Below, one piece after another: positions 1 through 5,095 of a stretch of DNA of 5,095 nt (the first letter of the stretch is position 1; every line of letters begins with the position of its first letter). Both the position numbers and the translations under genes were made by a program. Origin of the DNA: an uncultured Lachnospiraceae bacterium. Lineage in GTDB: Bacteria; Bacillota; Clostridia; Lachnospirales; Lachnospiraceae. The notes below the pieces were generated by a model that did not search any database, was not told where the DNA came from, and was given only the letters and a program-made list of their open reading frames with translations. The DNA lies in assembly GCA_902797475.1 (NCBI GenBank), contig CADBTG010000052.1, forward strand, positions 1-5,095, read 5' to 3'.

Positions 1-563
1 CTGTATTGGAAATCCAGTGTCGCGCGGTCCTTGTTAATCGTGATATGGAATTTCATTTTGTCGAATTCGCTGCTGATCTCTTCTGCCTTGGCGCGTGTCT
101 TCACGGTTTCGGCATCGGAAAGAAAAGCAATGAAATCGTCACGAAGCTTCATAAGAGGTTCCGACTTCGGCGGGTTTTCGGTAAGATCCCGGCAGAAACG
201 GTCCACTGCGGAATAAAACTGAACGATCGTATCAAGACGCCATTTCCATTTCTGCACGGAAGCATTCACGATTTCGCTGTATCCGAGATAGCGCTCCGCA
301 ACACCGATGCCTGAAATAAAGCGGTTTACGGCAGCACGGATATCATGATCGCACAAATCCTTCATGACAGACTGGCGGTGCTCCGTTTCCTCTTTGCTCT
401 TCGACAGGTAGTAGAAATACGGAATCAGTTCGGCTCCCACTTCAAAATCCTTGAAAAACAAAGCATACTGATCCATATTCAGGTCGCGGAAGAAGGAAGG
501 CTCCTGCAATTCGCAGACCTCCGCATAGGAAAGACCTTTTCCCGGTTCAAATAAACTGATCAT
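1..563 (-). CDS. MutS-family DNA repair-type ATPase, N-terminal part (partial at left edge)
   Basis: An open frame begins with ATG at 563 and runs off the left edge, giving 187 visible residues. A GGAAGGA ribosome binding site (571-577) lies 7 bases upstream of the start. The product starts almost at once with a FFRDLNMDQ motif (residues 24-32), followed by a helical region containing a YFYYLS segment, EHRQSVMKDL (61-70), and a long stretch ending in KFHITINKD (171-179). This pattern is familiar from clostridial MutS-related proteins that begin in the core/lever region (the MutS domain III area) and end in an ABC-type MutS ATPase domain. The ATPase half (Walker A and B) would lie outside the window, so the family call rests on recalled resemblance. 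The mismatch-recognition domain I and the connector domain of canonical MutS are absent, so a role in classical mismatch recognition is doubtful. The gene follows the lipoprotein gene by 31 bases and is probably the last visible gene of the operon. Confidence 0.7.
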   Translation of the reverse strand, partial: MISLFEPGKGLSYAEVCELQEPSFFRDLNMDQYALFFKDFEVGAELIPYFYYLSKSKEETEHRQSVMKDLCDHDIRAAVNRFISGIGVAERYLGYSEIVNASVQKWKWRLDTIVQFYSAVDRFCRDLTENPPKSEPLMKLRDDFIAFLSDAETVKTRAKAEEISSEFDKMKFHITINKDRATLDFQY

Positions 564-594
564 AATGGTTTCCTTCCGTTTTGGGTTGTCGGGA

Positions 595-1863
595 CTAAGG
601 AATCAGCGAAAGCGTCCCGAGGTTTGACAGGTTTTCAAATGTCATAAGCGAAGTATCGCTCCAGCAGAGCACCGAATCCCGCATTCCGGAACCGAACGAA
701 TCGTTCACGTGCAGATCGAAACCGATTGTCTCCGTCAGCTCCGTATCGGGCATCTGCATGGCGATTTCCACATCGTAACCGGAACTCCGGTCATAAACGA
801 TATAAGTAATGACGGAACCGTCTGCGCCGTTTTCACAGGAAACTATGCCGTCTCGTGAAATTCTGAAGTGCATATCCGTTCCGGCATTGTAAGCCTCGTG
901 CTTTTCCCCCGCGAAGCTGACAAACAGTTCAATGCCGTCTTTTCTTGTCTTTATCTCACTTCCGGTATCCGGCGTATTGTCATCGACCTGAATCATGAAA
1001 TAGAGCTTGCTGCCGTCCGTAAGAACCCGGAAGCGGGCATTCGCACCGCTGTTGCCGTAGGCCCTGTTTTTAAGCTCGGTAAATTCCGAAAGCTCCCAGA
1101 CTGCGTCGGACCTTCCGTCAACGGCAATGCCCGAGAATCTGTTTTCAAGCTTCATCAGCCCGATGTTTTTCATCGTCGTATCGGTTTTACCGGATTTGTC
1201 GTTAAGATATCCCTTGCAAACCGCCTTTTCCCCGTCAAAATCCGTGAAACCGATTTCGAGGCCGACCGTAACGGCTTCACTTCCGCGAATCGTCAGAAAC
1301 GGCAGAAAGACTTCGGCTTCGTAGCCGCCGGCCACCTCGTAGCAGACGGCCTTGGTCTGACCTGTTGCAATGCCGGTACCTTCAAAAATAACATTTCCGC
1401 GGCCGATTTTTAAGAAACAGTCGCCGACCGCATACTTCGCAGGCTTATTGCCACGCTCATTCAGATATACGGCAATGAAATCGGCTGTATCCACCTGCTC
1501 CGGGCTCTCAGCCTTGGAAAATGTGACATCATTCACATGTATCTGCAGATAAAGCCCGTTGTCAGCAACGTAATAGCGGAAGCTGCCTGATGTTTGGGAC
1601 TCCCGATCGGTCTTCAAAGGAATTGCATCGACATAAGCGAAAACCGGCTCGGGAAAAGGCAGAATCAAAGGCTTTGTTGAATAAACAACTGCCCTGACAT
1701 CTGTTTCCACGGGTGTATTTGTAATAAACGGCGTAGGTGTAAAGGTTACAATCGGTGCGGACGGCACTGTCTGTGCTCCGCCTGTCGGTTTTGCATCCTT
1801 TTTGCATGCCGTAAGCGAAAGCAGGAATACTGTCAGAGTTACAATCAGGAATCGGTGTTTCAT
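595..1863 (-). CDS. Lipoprotein with two tandem CBM9-like carbohydrate-binding domains
   Basis: This 422-residue protein has a classic lipoprotein signal: MKHR, a hydrophobic stretch (residues 5-17) and a lipobox LTAC with the lipidated Cys at 20. A Thr/Pro-rich linker (about 21-56) would carry the rest away from the outer face of the membrane. Two related beta-rich domains follow, about 58-238 and 245-422. The second shows typical CBM9-like signatures: AVDGRSDAVW (247-256), FRVLTDGSKLYFMIQVDD (278-295), DGIELFVSF (309-317), GYDVEIAM (362-369), IGFDLHVND (380-388) and NLGTLSL (414-420). The first aligns to it (FRYYVADNGLYLQIHVND, ADFIAVYL, GYEAEVFLPF, IGFTDFD, NIGLMKL) but is degenerate and lacks the VDG...W start. 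No catalytic domain is visible. CBM9 domains elsewhere bind sugars or glycan ends, but the ligand here is unknown. The start is well supported: AAGGAG (1871-1876) sits 7 bases upstream, and the ATG overlaps the stop of the U32 gene as ATGA. Confidence 0.85.
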   Translation of the reverse strand: MKHRFLIVTLTVFLLSLTACKKDAKPTGGAQTVPSAPIVTFTPTPFITNTPVETDVRAVVYSTKPLILPFPEPVFAYVDAIPLKTDRESQTSGSFRYYVADNGLYLQIHVNDVTFSKAESPEQVDTADFIAVYLNERGNKPAKYAVGDCFLKIGRGNVIFEGTGIATGQTKAVCYEVAGGYEAEVFLPFLTIRGSEAVTVGLEIGFTDFDGEKAVCKGYLNDKSGKTDTTMKNIGLMKLENRFSGIAVDGRSDAVWELSEFTELKNRAYGNSGANARFRVLTDGSKLYFMIQVDDNTPDTGSEIKTRKDGIELFVSFAGEKHEAYNAGTDMHFRISRDGIVSCENGADGSVITYIVYDRSSGYDVEIAMQMPDTELTETIGFDLHVNDSFGSGMRDSVLCWSDTSLMTFENLSNLGTLSLIP

Positions 1864-3098
1864 TCAGGTTCTCCTTCCCCGATTCCGCAAAGAATGTCAC
1901 CTACAAAAGCCGCCTGATCGCAAAGAATGCGAATCTTCTGTTTCGGATGCGGGCAGGAAGGGATTTCCTCCCCGTCTTCGTTCCACATCTTCTTCACAAC
2001 GGTTTTCGTAAGAGGCTTATCGGGCGAAAGCACGAGAATCTCATCGCCCGTACAGAACTTATTCTTCTGCGTAAACGTAACCGTCCCATCCGTACCGGCT
2101 TCCTCAATCTCGCCGAAATATGTTCCGAGTCTTACGCCGGCATCGCCTTCGTATAACTGCGCATCACTGCCGGGCTTTCCGTAAAAGAATCCGGTCGTCT
2201 CTTTTCTGCCTCCGGAAAGCTTAATCAGTTCATGGAGTTCATCAAGGCTCTCCTGATAAGCGTCTATGCCTTTTTGAAGCGCATCAATCGCCGTACGGTA
2301 GGCTTTGCCGACCGTTGCTACATAAAGCGCCGTTTTCATCCGTCCTTCGACCTTAAAACTGTCAACGCCGGCCGCAATCAAATCCGGAATATGATCAATC
2401 ATGCATAAATCTTTTGAGTTAAAGATAAATGTGCCGTTCTCATTTTCCATGACAGGGAAATATTCGCCGGGTCTCGTTTCCTCCATGAGCGCATATTTCC
2501 AACGGCACGGATGCGTGCAGGCGCCGAGGTTGGCATCACGTCCGGTCATGAATGCCGAAAGCAGGCAACGTCCGGAATATGAAATGCACATCGAACCGTG
2601 CACGAAGGCTTCAATTTCCATATCCGCGGGGATAGCTTTCTTAATCGACTGAATCTCGGTAAGGCTTAACTCTCTGCCGCAAACGACTCTGCGAACGCCC
2701 TGTTCGTACCAGAAAAGAAAAGTTTCGGAGTTTACATTGTTGGCCTGCGTGCTGATATGCACGGGAATTTCCGGGCAATATGCGCGGGCCAGGCGGAAAA
2801 CGCCTGGATCGGAAATAATCAGCGCGTCCGGTTTCATTTCGGCAAGCTCGCCGAAGTACTTCTTAACGCCATTAAGATGTTCGTTATGCGCCGTAATATT
2901 GGCCGTTACATATAAGCGAACGCCGTTTGCATGGCAATACTCTATTGCTTCCTTCATCTCGGCGTTGCTGAAATTCGCGGCTTTGGCACGAAGGCTGAAA
3001 AGCTCTCCGCCGATATAAACCGCATCGGCGCCGAAGCGTACGGCTGTTTTCAAAACGGGAAGACTCCCGGCCGGGAGCAAAAGTTCCGGTTTGTTCAT
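1860..3098 (-). CDS. trhP: U32-family tRNA 5-hydroxyuridine synthesis protein (TrhP/YrrO type; also annotated peptidase U32 or collagenase-like)
   Basis: This 412-residue protein is close in length to B. subtilis YrrO and E. coli YegQ (TrhP). The N-terminus PELLLPAG...GADAVYIGG (residues 4-31) and the block EAFVHGSMCISYSGRCLLS (163-181) are hallmarks of family U32. Cysteines 171, 178, 194 and 232 follow the C-X6-C-X15-C-X37-C spacing that resembles the [4Fe-4S] ligands of RlhA/TrhP/UbiU-type proteins; Cys198 in THPCRW is an additional candidate. A FKVEGRMKTALYV segment (248-260) closes the barrel region, and residues about 320-405 look like the small C-terminal beta domain of the longer family members. 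Historically such proteins were called proteases, but the better-supported role is prephenate-dependent hydroxylation of tRNA uridine 34. The adjacent trmR gene strongly favours this over RlhA or a protease. The ATG at 3098 is preceded by GGAAGGA (3107-3113) at 8 bases. The gene lies 29 bases after trmR and its TGA overlaps the lipoprotein ATG. Confidence 0.88.
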   Translation of the reverse strand: MNKPELLLPAGSLPVLKTAVRFGADAVYIGGELFSLRAKAANFSNAEMKEAIEYCHANGVRLYVTANITAHNEHLNGVKKYFGELAEMKPDALIISDPGVFRLARAYCPEIPVHISTQANNVNSETFLFWYEQGVRRVVCGRELSLTEIQSIKKAIPADMEIEAFVHGSMCISYSGRCLLSAFMTGRDANLGACTHPCRWKYALMEETRPGEYFPVMENENGTFIFNSKDLCMIDHIPDLIAAGVDSFKVEGRMKTALYVATVGKAYRTAIDALQKGIDAYQESLDELHELIKLSGGRKETTGFFYGKPGSDAQLYEGDAGVRLGTYFGEIEEAGTDGTVTFTQKNKFCTGDEILVLSPDKPLTKTVVKKMWNEDGEEIPSCPHPKQKIRILCDQAAFVGDILCGIGEGEPE

Positions 3099-3127
3099 GA
3101 ATCAAATCCTTCCCCGGGATTAACCGG

Positions 3128-3832
3128 TCAACAGTCTTTGTCTGATAATCTTGAGATGCACATTCCGTCTCCGAGCGGCAACATGACCGAATCGAAATCG
3201 CCGGAACGAAACAGCATGTCGGCAAATTCGCGGATTCTCAGATGAATCGTTCTGTCGCGTCTTTGCACGGTAAACTTTGACTCCGCAAGCGTTCCCTCCT
3301 GCAGCAGATTGTCCGTAAGAAGAACGGCATCTTTCGTCATAAGCTTTTGAATATACGTCAAATACACAGGATACTGTGCTTTTGCGGCATCGAGGAAAAT
3401 GAAATCGAAAGTTTCACATCGGTCACAAAGCTCTTTCAAATAAGCCTCGGCATCCGAAAAAAAAGAATGGATTTCCGCACTGTCGTGACCTTTTCTTTGC
3501 AGGTAATCCTCGCGGTACGCCCGGATATTGTCCTGCGCTTCAATATAGCGCGGTTCATAATTCTCAACCGTACATAAAACGGAATCTGCAGGAAGAAATT
3601 CTGCCGTAAAGCACGAAGAAAAGCCGATGGCGGTACCGATTTCAAGTACTCTCCCCGGCTTTCTGTCAAGGCAAAGAAAACGAAGAAGAGACTGTGCCTC
3701 CCGTCGAATCACGGGGACACGGTTCTCTCTCGCCTTTTGATACAGTTTCTCCAAAAAATCGGGCAAATCGGGTTCCAATGACGAAAGATACTCCGCAATA
3801 TGCCGATTAATCAAAAGAGAATCCTTCATCAT
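3128..3832 (-). CDS. trmR: SAM-dependent O-methyltransferase, TrmR-type tRNA 5-hydroxyuridine methyltransferase
   Basis: This cytoplasmic class I methyltransferase of the YrrM/catechol-O-methyltransferase-like family has up to 234 residues, slightly longer than typical members. The SAM-binding motif I is VLEIGTAIGFS (residues 62-72), with an acidic VENYEPRYIEAQDNI strand-end (89-103). Metal- and substrate-site motifs are FIFLDAAKAQY (144-154, Asp148) and LLTDNLLQEG (171-180, Asp174-Asn175). In B. subtilis the neighbour-equivalent YrrM (TrmR) methylates 5-hydroxyuridine at tRNA position 34 to 5-methoxyuridine. The directly downstream trhP gene would make that substrate, which supports the specific call over a generic caffeoyl-CoA or catechol methyltransferase. 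The frame has two adjacent Met codons, at 3832 and 3829. The binding site GAGGAAG is only 1 base from the first ATG but 4 bases from the second, so a 233-residue product starting at 3829 is plausible. Either way the start overlaps the upstream stop, which suggests translational coupling. Confidence 0.87.
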   Translation of the reverse strand: MMKDSLLINRHIAEYLSSLEPDLPDFLEKLYQKARENRVPVIRREAQSLLRFLCLDRKPGRVLEIGTAIGFSSCFTAEFLPADSVLCTVENYEPRYIEAQDNIRAYREDYLQRKGHDSAEIHSFFSDAEAYLKELCDRCETFDFIFLDAAKAQYPVYLTYIQKLMTKDAVLLTDNLLQEGTLAESKFTVQRRDRTIHLRIREFADMLFRSGDFDSVMLPLGDGMCISRLSDKDC

Positions 3833-4260
3833 TCTTCCTCATCTTCAAGTTCCGATTGCTCCGGTTCTTTGTATCTTGTTATAATCTTCAGAATCGTATC
3901 GTAATCCATATCCGAACGCAGGATATACGTTCCCGGCTGAATGTTGGATTTCGAAAGCAGGCTCTTCGCATAGAAGGAGTAATTGTCAATGATCAGTCCT
4001 TCCCGCATCAGTTTTGCGGCCACTTCCTTCGTGGAGTCACCGGACTGGATGAAAAATTCCACCTCGTTGCCCTCTCCCTCCTTATCAACCGCGACAGAAC
4101 CGAACAATTGATAGCAGAAGTTGTAACCGTATTGCGAAAAACGGATGACCGCAAGAATCACAAGCGTGTAAAACGCAAAATCGATCAGCAGTCTCGTAAC
4201 GCCGTTGGCCGAGTTTCTGATAACCCTGCCGGTCTTAATCGTCTCTTTCTTCTTACTCAA
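3829..4260 (-). CDS. Membrane protein resembling the N-terminal part of MltG/YceG (YrrL-like), no catalytic domain
   Basis: This 143-residue protein has a Lys/Arg-rich N-terminus (residues 1-23), one membrane segment (about 24-40) and an external part. That part carries a LysM-like module seen in MltG/YceG family proteins: VEFFIQSGDSTKEVAAKL (67-84), REGLIIDNYSFYAKS (86-100), IQPGTYILRSDMDYDTILKII (107-127). It ends in a very acidic tail (132-143). Full-length MltG is an endolytic murein transglycosylase of about 340 residues or more that cuts nascent glycan strands; its catalytic domain with the essential Glu follows this module. Here the frame stops right after the module, so enzymatic activity is not expected. 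The following sequence is the intact trmR gene, so no frameshifted remainder is present. Its position ahead of trmR and trhP matches yrrL in B. subtilis, which supports the relationship. A glycan-binding or regulatory role in cell-wall growth is inference. The start is TTG, since an in-frame TAG lies two codons upstream. Confidence 0.78.
   Translation of the reverse strand: MSKKKETIKTGRVIRNSANGVTRLLIDFAFYTLVILAVIRFSQYGYNFCYQLFGSVAVDKEGEGNEVEFFIQSGDSTKEVAAKLMREGLIIDNYSFYAKSLLSKSNIQPGTYILRSDMDYDTILKIITRYKEPEQSELEDEEE
3834..3840 (-). promoter_or_regulatory. Ribosome binding site of trmR inside the end of the MltG-like gene
   Basis: GAGGAAG on the minus strand is embedded in the acidic Glu-rich tail codons of the upstream gene. 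It lies 1 base from the first ATG (3832) and 4 bases from the second (3829). Spacing favours the second ATG, in which case the overlap with the upstream TGA is a single base (TGATG) rather than four. Confidence 0.6.
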
Positions 4261-4267
4261 TTTCTAC

Positions 4268-4274
4268 CCACCTC
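4268..4274 (-). promoter_or_regulatory. Ribosome binding site deciding the TTG start of the MltG-like gene
   Basis: On the minus strand the sequence reads GAGGTGG, ending 7 bases before the TTG at 4260. An in-frame TAG (4264-4266) lies between this site and the start, so no upstream start in this frame can use it. The next in-frame Met is residue 85, beyond the membrane segment. The site overlaps the RNase J stop codon (4273-4275), so ribosomes finishing RNase J would reach it directly. Confidence 0.75.
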
Positions 4275-5095
4275 ACACATTCCATTCAAGGATGACCGGA
4301 AGAATCATGGGACTGCGCTTCATGCTCTTCCAGAAGAAGTCACCGAGAACGGACTTAATCTCCGACCGAAGCCGGTTGAAATCCGCATGACCCGAATCCG
4401 TAAGCCGGTTGCAGGCCTCCGTAACAACCTCTCTTGCCTCGTCCAAAAGACGTTCCGATTCCTTTACGTACACAAAGCCCCTCGTGATGATATCGGGACC
4501 GCTTACGAGCTCACCCGTTTCCGGATCGACTGCAACGGAAACAATGACAATGCCGTTCACAGACAGATACTGGCGGTCACGAAGCACGGCATTTCCGATA
4601 TCGCCGACGCCGAGGCCGTCCACCATGATGCCGTGAGCCGGAACGCTTCCGACAACTTCGGCACCTTTAGATCCGATATCAAGCATGTCTCCGGATTTAA
4701 GAATGATGACATTGTCGGACGGCATACCCATATTGATAGCCAGGTTTTTCTGCGCGATGCGGTGACGGTACTCACCGTGAATCGGAATCGCGTATTTCGG
4801 CTTGGTCAGACAGTATAACAGCTTAATCTCTTCCTGATTGGCATGTCCCGATACATGCGTATCCTGGAAAATGACATTGGCCCCGAGCATCGAAAGCACA
4901 TTGATCATCTTAAAGACAGCTTTTTCGTTACCGGGAATCGGTGTCGAACTGATGATGACGACATCACCCGGAACGAGGGAAACCCTTTTATGCGTATTGG
5001 AGGCTACTCTTGAAAGCGCCGCCATCGGCTCGCCCTGGGAACCGGTCATGATCAGGACAATCTTGTTGTCCGGATAATTCTTAACCTCTTCAATC
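4273..5095 (-). CDS. rnj: Ribonuclease J, C-terminal half (partial at right edge)
   Basis: The frame is open at the right edge and gives 273 residues, about half of a typical 550-residue RNase J. The enzyme is a metallo-beta-lactamase/beta-CASP ribonuclease with endonuclease and 5'-3' exonuclease activity in mRNA decay and RNA maturation in Firmicutes. The visible part covers the end of the beta-CASP region and the C-terminal domain. Numbering from the first visible residue: TGSQGEPMAALSRVA (17-31), VIISSTPIPGNEKAV (46-60), HVSGHANQEE (80-89), KPKYAIPIHGEYRH (98-111, with the conserved PxHGE His at 106), and further on ITRGFVYVKESERLLDEA and the terminal RSPMILPVILE. The N-terminal HxHxDH metal site lies outside the window. 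The ATG at 5049 is internal and not the true start, because the coding sequence continues upstream of it as IEEVKNYPDNKIVLI. The gene ends with TGA 12 bases before the TTG start of the MltG-like gene and overlaps that gene's ribosome binding site. Confidence 0.95.
   Translation of the reverse strand, partial: IEEVKNYPDNKIVLIMTGSQGEPMAALSRVASNTHKRVSLVPGDVVIISSTPIPGNEKAVFKMINVLSMLGANVIFQDTHVSGHANQEEIKLLYCLTKPKYAIPIHGEYRHRIAQKNLAINMGMPSDNVIILKSGDMLDIGSKGAEVVGSVPAHGIMVDGLGVGDIGNAVLRDRQYLSVNGIVIVSVAVDPETGELVSGPDIITRGFVYVKESERLLDEAREVVTEACNRLTDSGHADFNRLRSEIKSVLGDFFWKSMKRSPMILPVILEWNV

Noticed and set aside
6..314. Plus-strand open frames of 102 and 61 codons at the left edge
   Set aside because: The minus-strand frame here is open throughout, continues the MutS-like protein and has a proper start with a ribosome binding site at 563; the plus-strand products show no family resemblance.
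868..1413. A 181-codon open frame on the plus strand
   Set aside because: It is antisense to the CBM9-like lipoprotein gene, has no recognisable motif and leaves no room for the well-supported gene on the other strand.
1562..1900. A 112-codon minus-strand frame over the start of the lipoprotein gene
   Set aside because: It is an out-of-frame shadow of the lipoprotein signal peptide and linker region, with no signal or domain of its own.
3064..3077. Perfect palindrome CTCCCGGCCGGGAG as an operator or terminator
   Set aside because: It is inside the trhP coding sequence and encodes the conserved LLPAG segment of U32 proteins; it has no U-run and only a short possible stem.
2884..3225. A 113-codon minus-strand frame spanning the trmR-trhP junction
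   Set aside because: It is out of frame with both genes, and both already have complete reading frames with conserved motifs. A frameshift fusion is not needed.
3856..4818. A 320-codon open frame on the plus strand
   Set aside because: It lies antisense across the MltG-like gene and RNase J, both of which have clear family motifs and ribosome binding sites. Its product is rich in Arg, His and Asn with no recognisable domain, as expected for a shadow frame.
4838..5077. A 79-codon plus-strand frame near the right edge
   Set aside because: It is antisense to the strongly conserved TGSQGEP and HVSGHA region of RNase J.

Overview
The window is a compact run of genes, all on the minus strand. Moderate GC (roughly half, by eye), strong AGGAGG-like ribosome binding sites, ATGA stop/start overlaps, an RNase J gene and the gene order yceG/yrrL-like, trmR, trhP all point to a Firmicute, most likely a clostridial lineage such as the Lachnospiraceae. 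The lineage is inferred from family resemblance only. I see no rRNA, tRNA, CRISPR array, insertion sequence or phage gene, and no intergenic gap longer than about 31 bases.

In transcription order (right to left) the genes are: (1) the C-terminal half of ribonuclease J, cut by the right edge (4273-5095); (2) a 143-residue single-pass membrane protein resembling the N-terminal part of MltG/YceG but lacking its catalytic domain, read from a TTG start (3829-4260); (3) a TrmR-type SAM-dependent O-methyltransferase (3128-3832, or from the second ATG at 3829); (4) a U32-family TrhP/YrrO-type protein with conserved cysteines for an iron-sulfur cluster (1860-3098); (5) a lipoprotein with two tandem CBM9-like domains (595-1863); (6) the N-terminal part of a MutS-family protein that starts directly in the core region, cut by the left edge (1-563).

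The gaps are 12 bases, a 4-base (or 1-base) overlap, 29 bases, a 4-base overlap and 31 bases, with no recognisable terminator or promoter between genes. This fits one polycistronic, partly translationally coupled transcript. The promoter must lie beyond the right edge and the terminator beyond the left edge.

The functional centre is the trmR-trhP pair. By analogy with Bacillus subtilis yrrM and yrrN/yrrO, TrhP-type proteins make 5-hydroxyuridine at tRNA position 34 and TrmR methylates it to 5-methoxyuridine, which widens wobble decoding. RNase J adds a second RNA-metabolism activity upstream. The membrane MltG-like protein and the CBM9 lipoprotein act at or outside the membrane, so the operon mixes RNA modification with envelope functions. 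The most unusual points are the MltG relative without a catalytic domain and the sugar-binding-type lipoprotein joined by a stop/start overlap to a tRNA-modification gene. I found no evidence of a wholly new multi-gene system.
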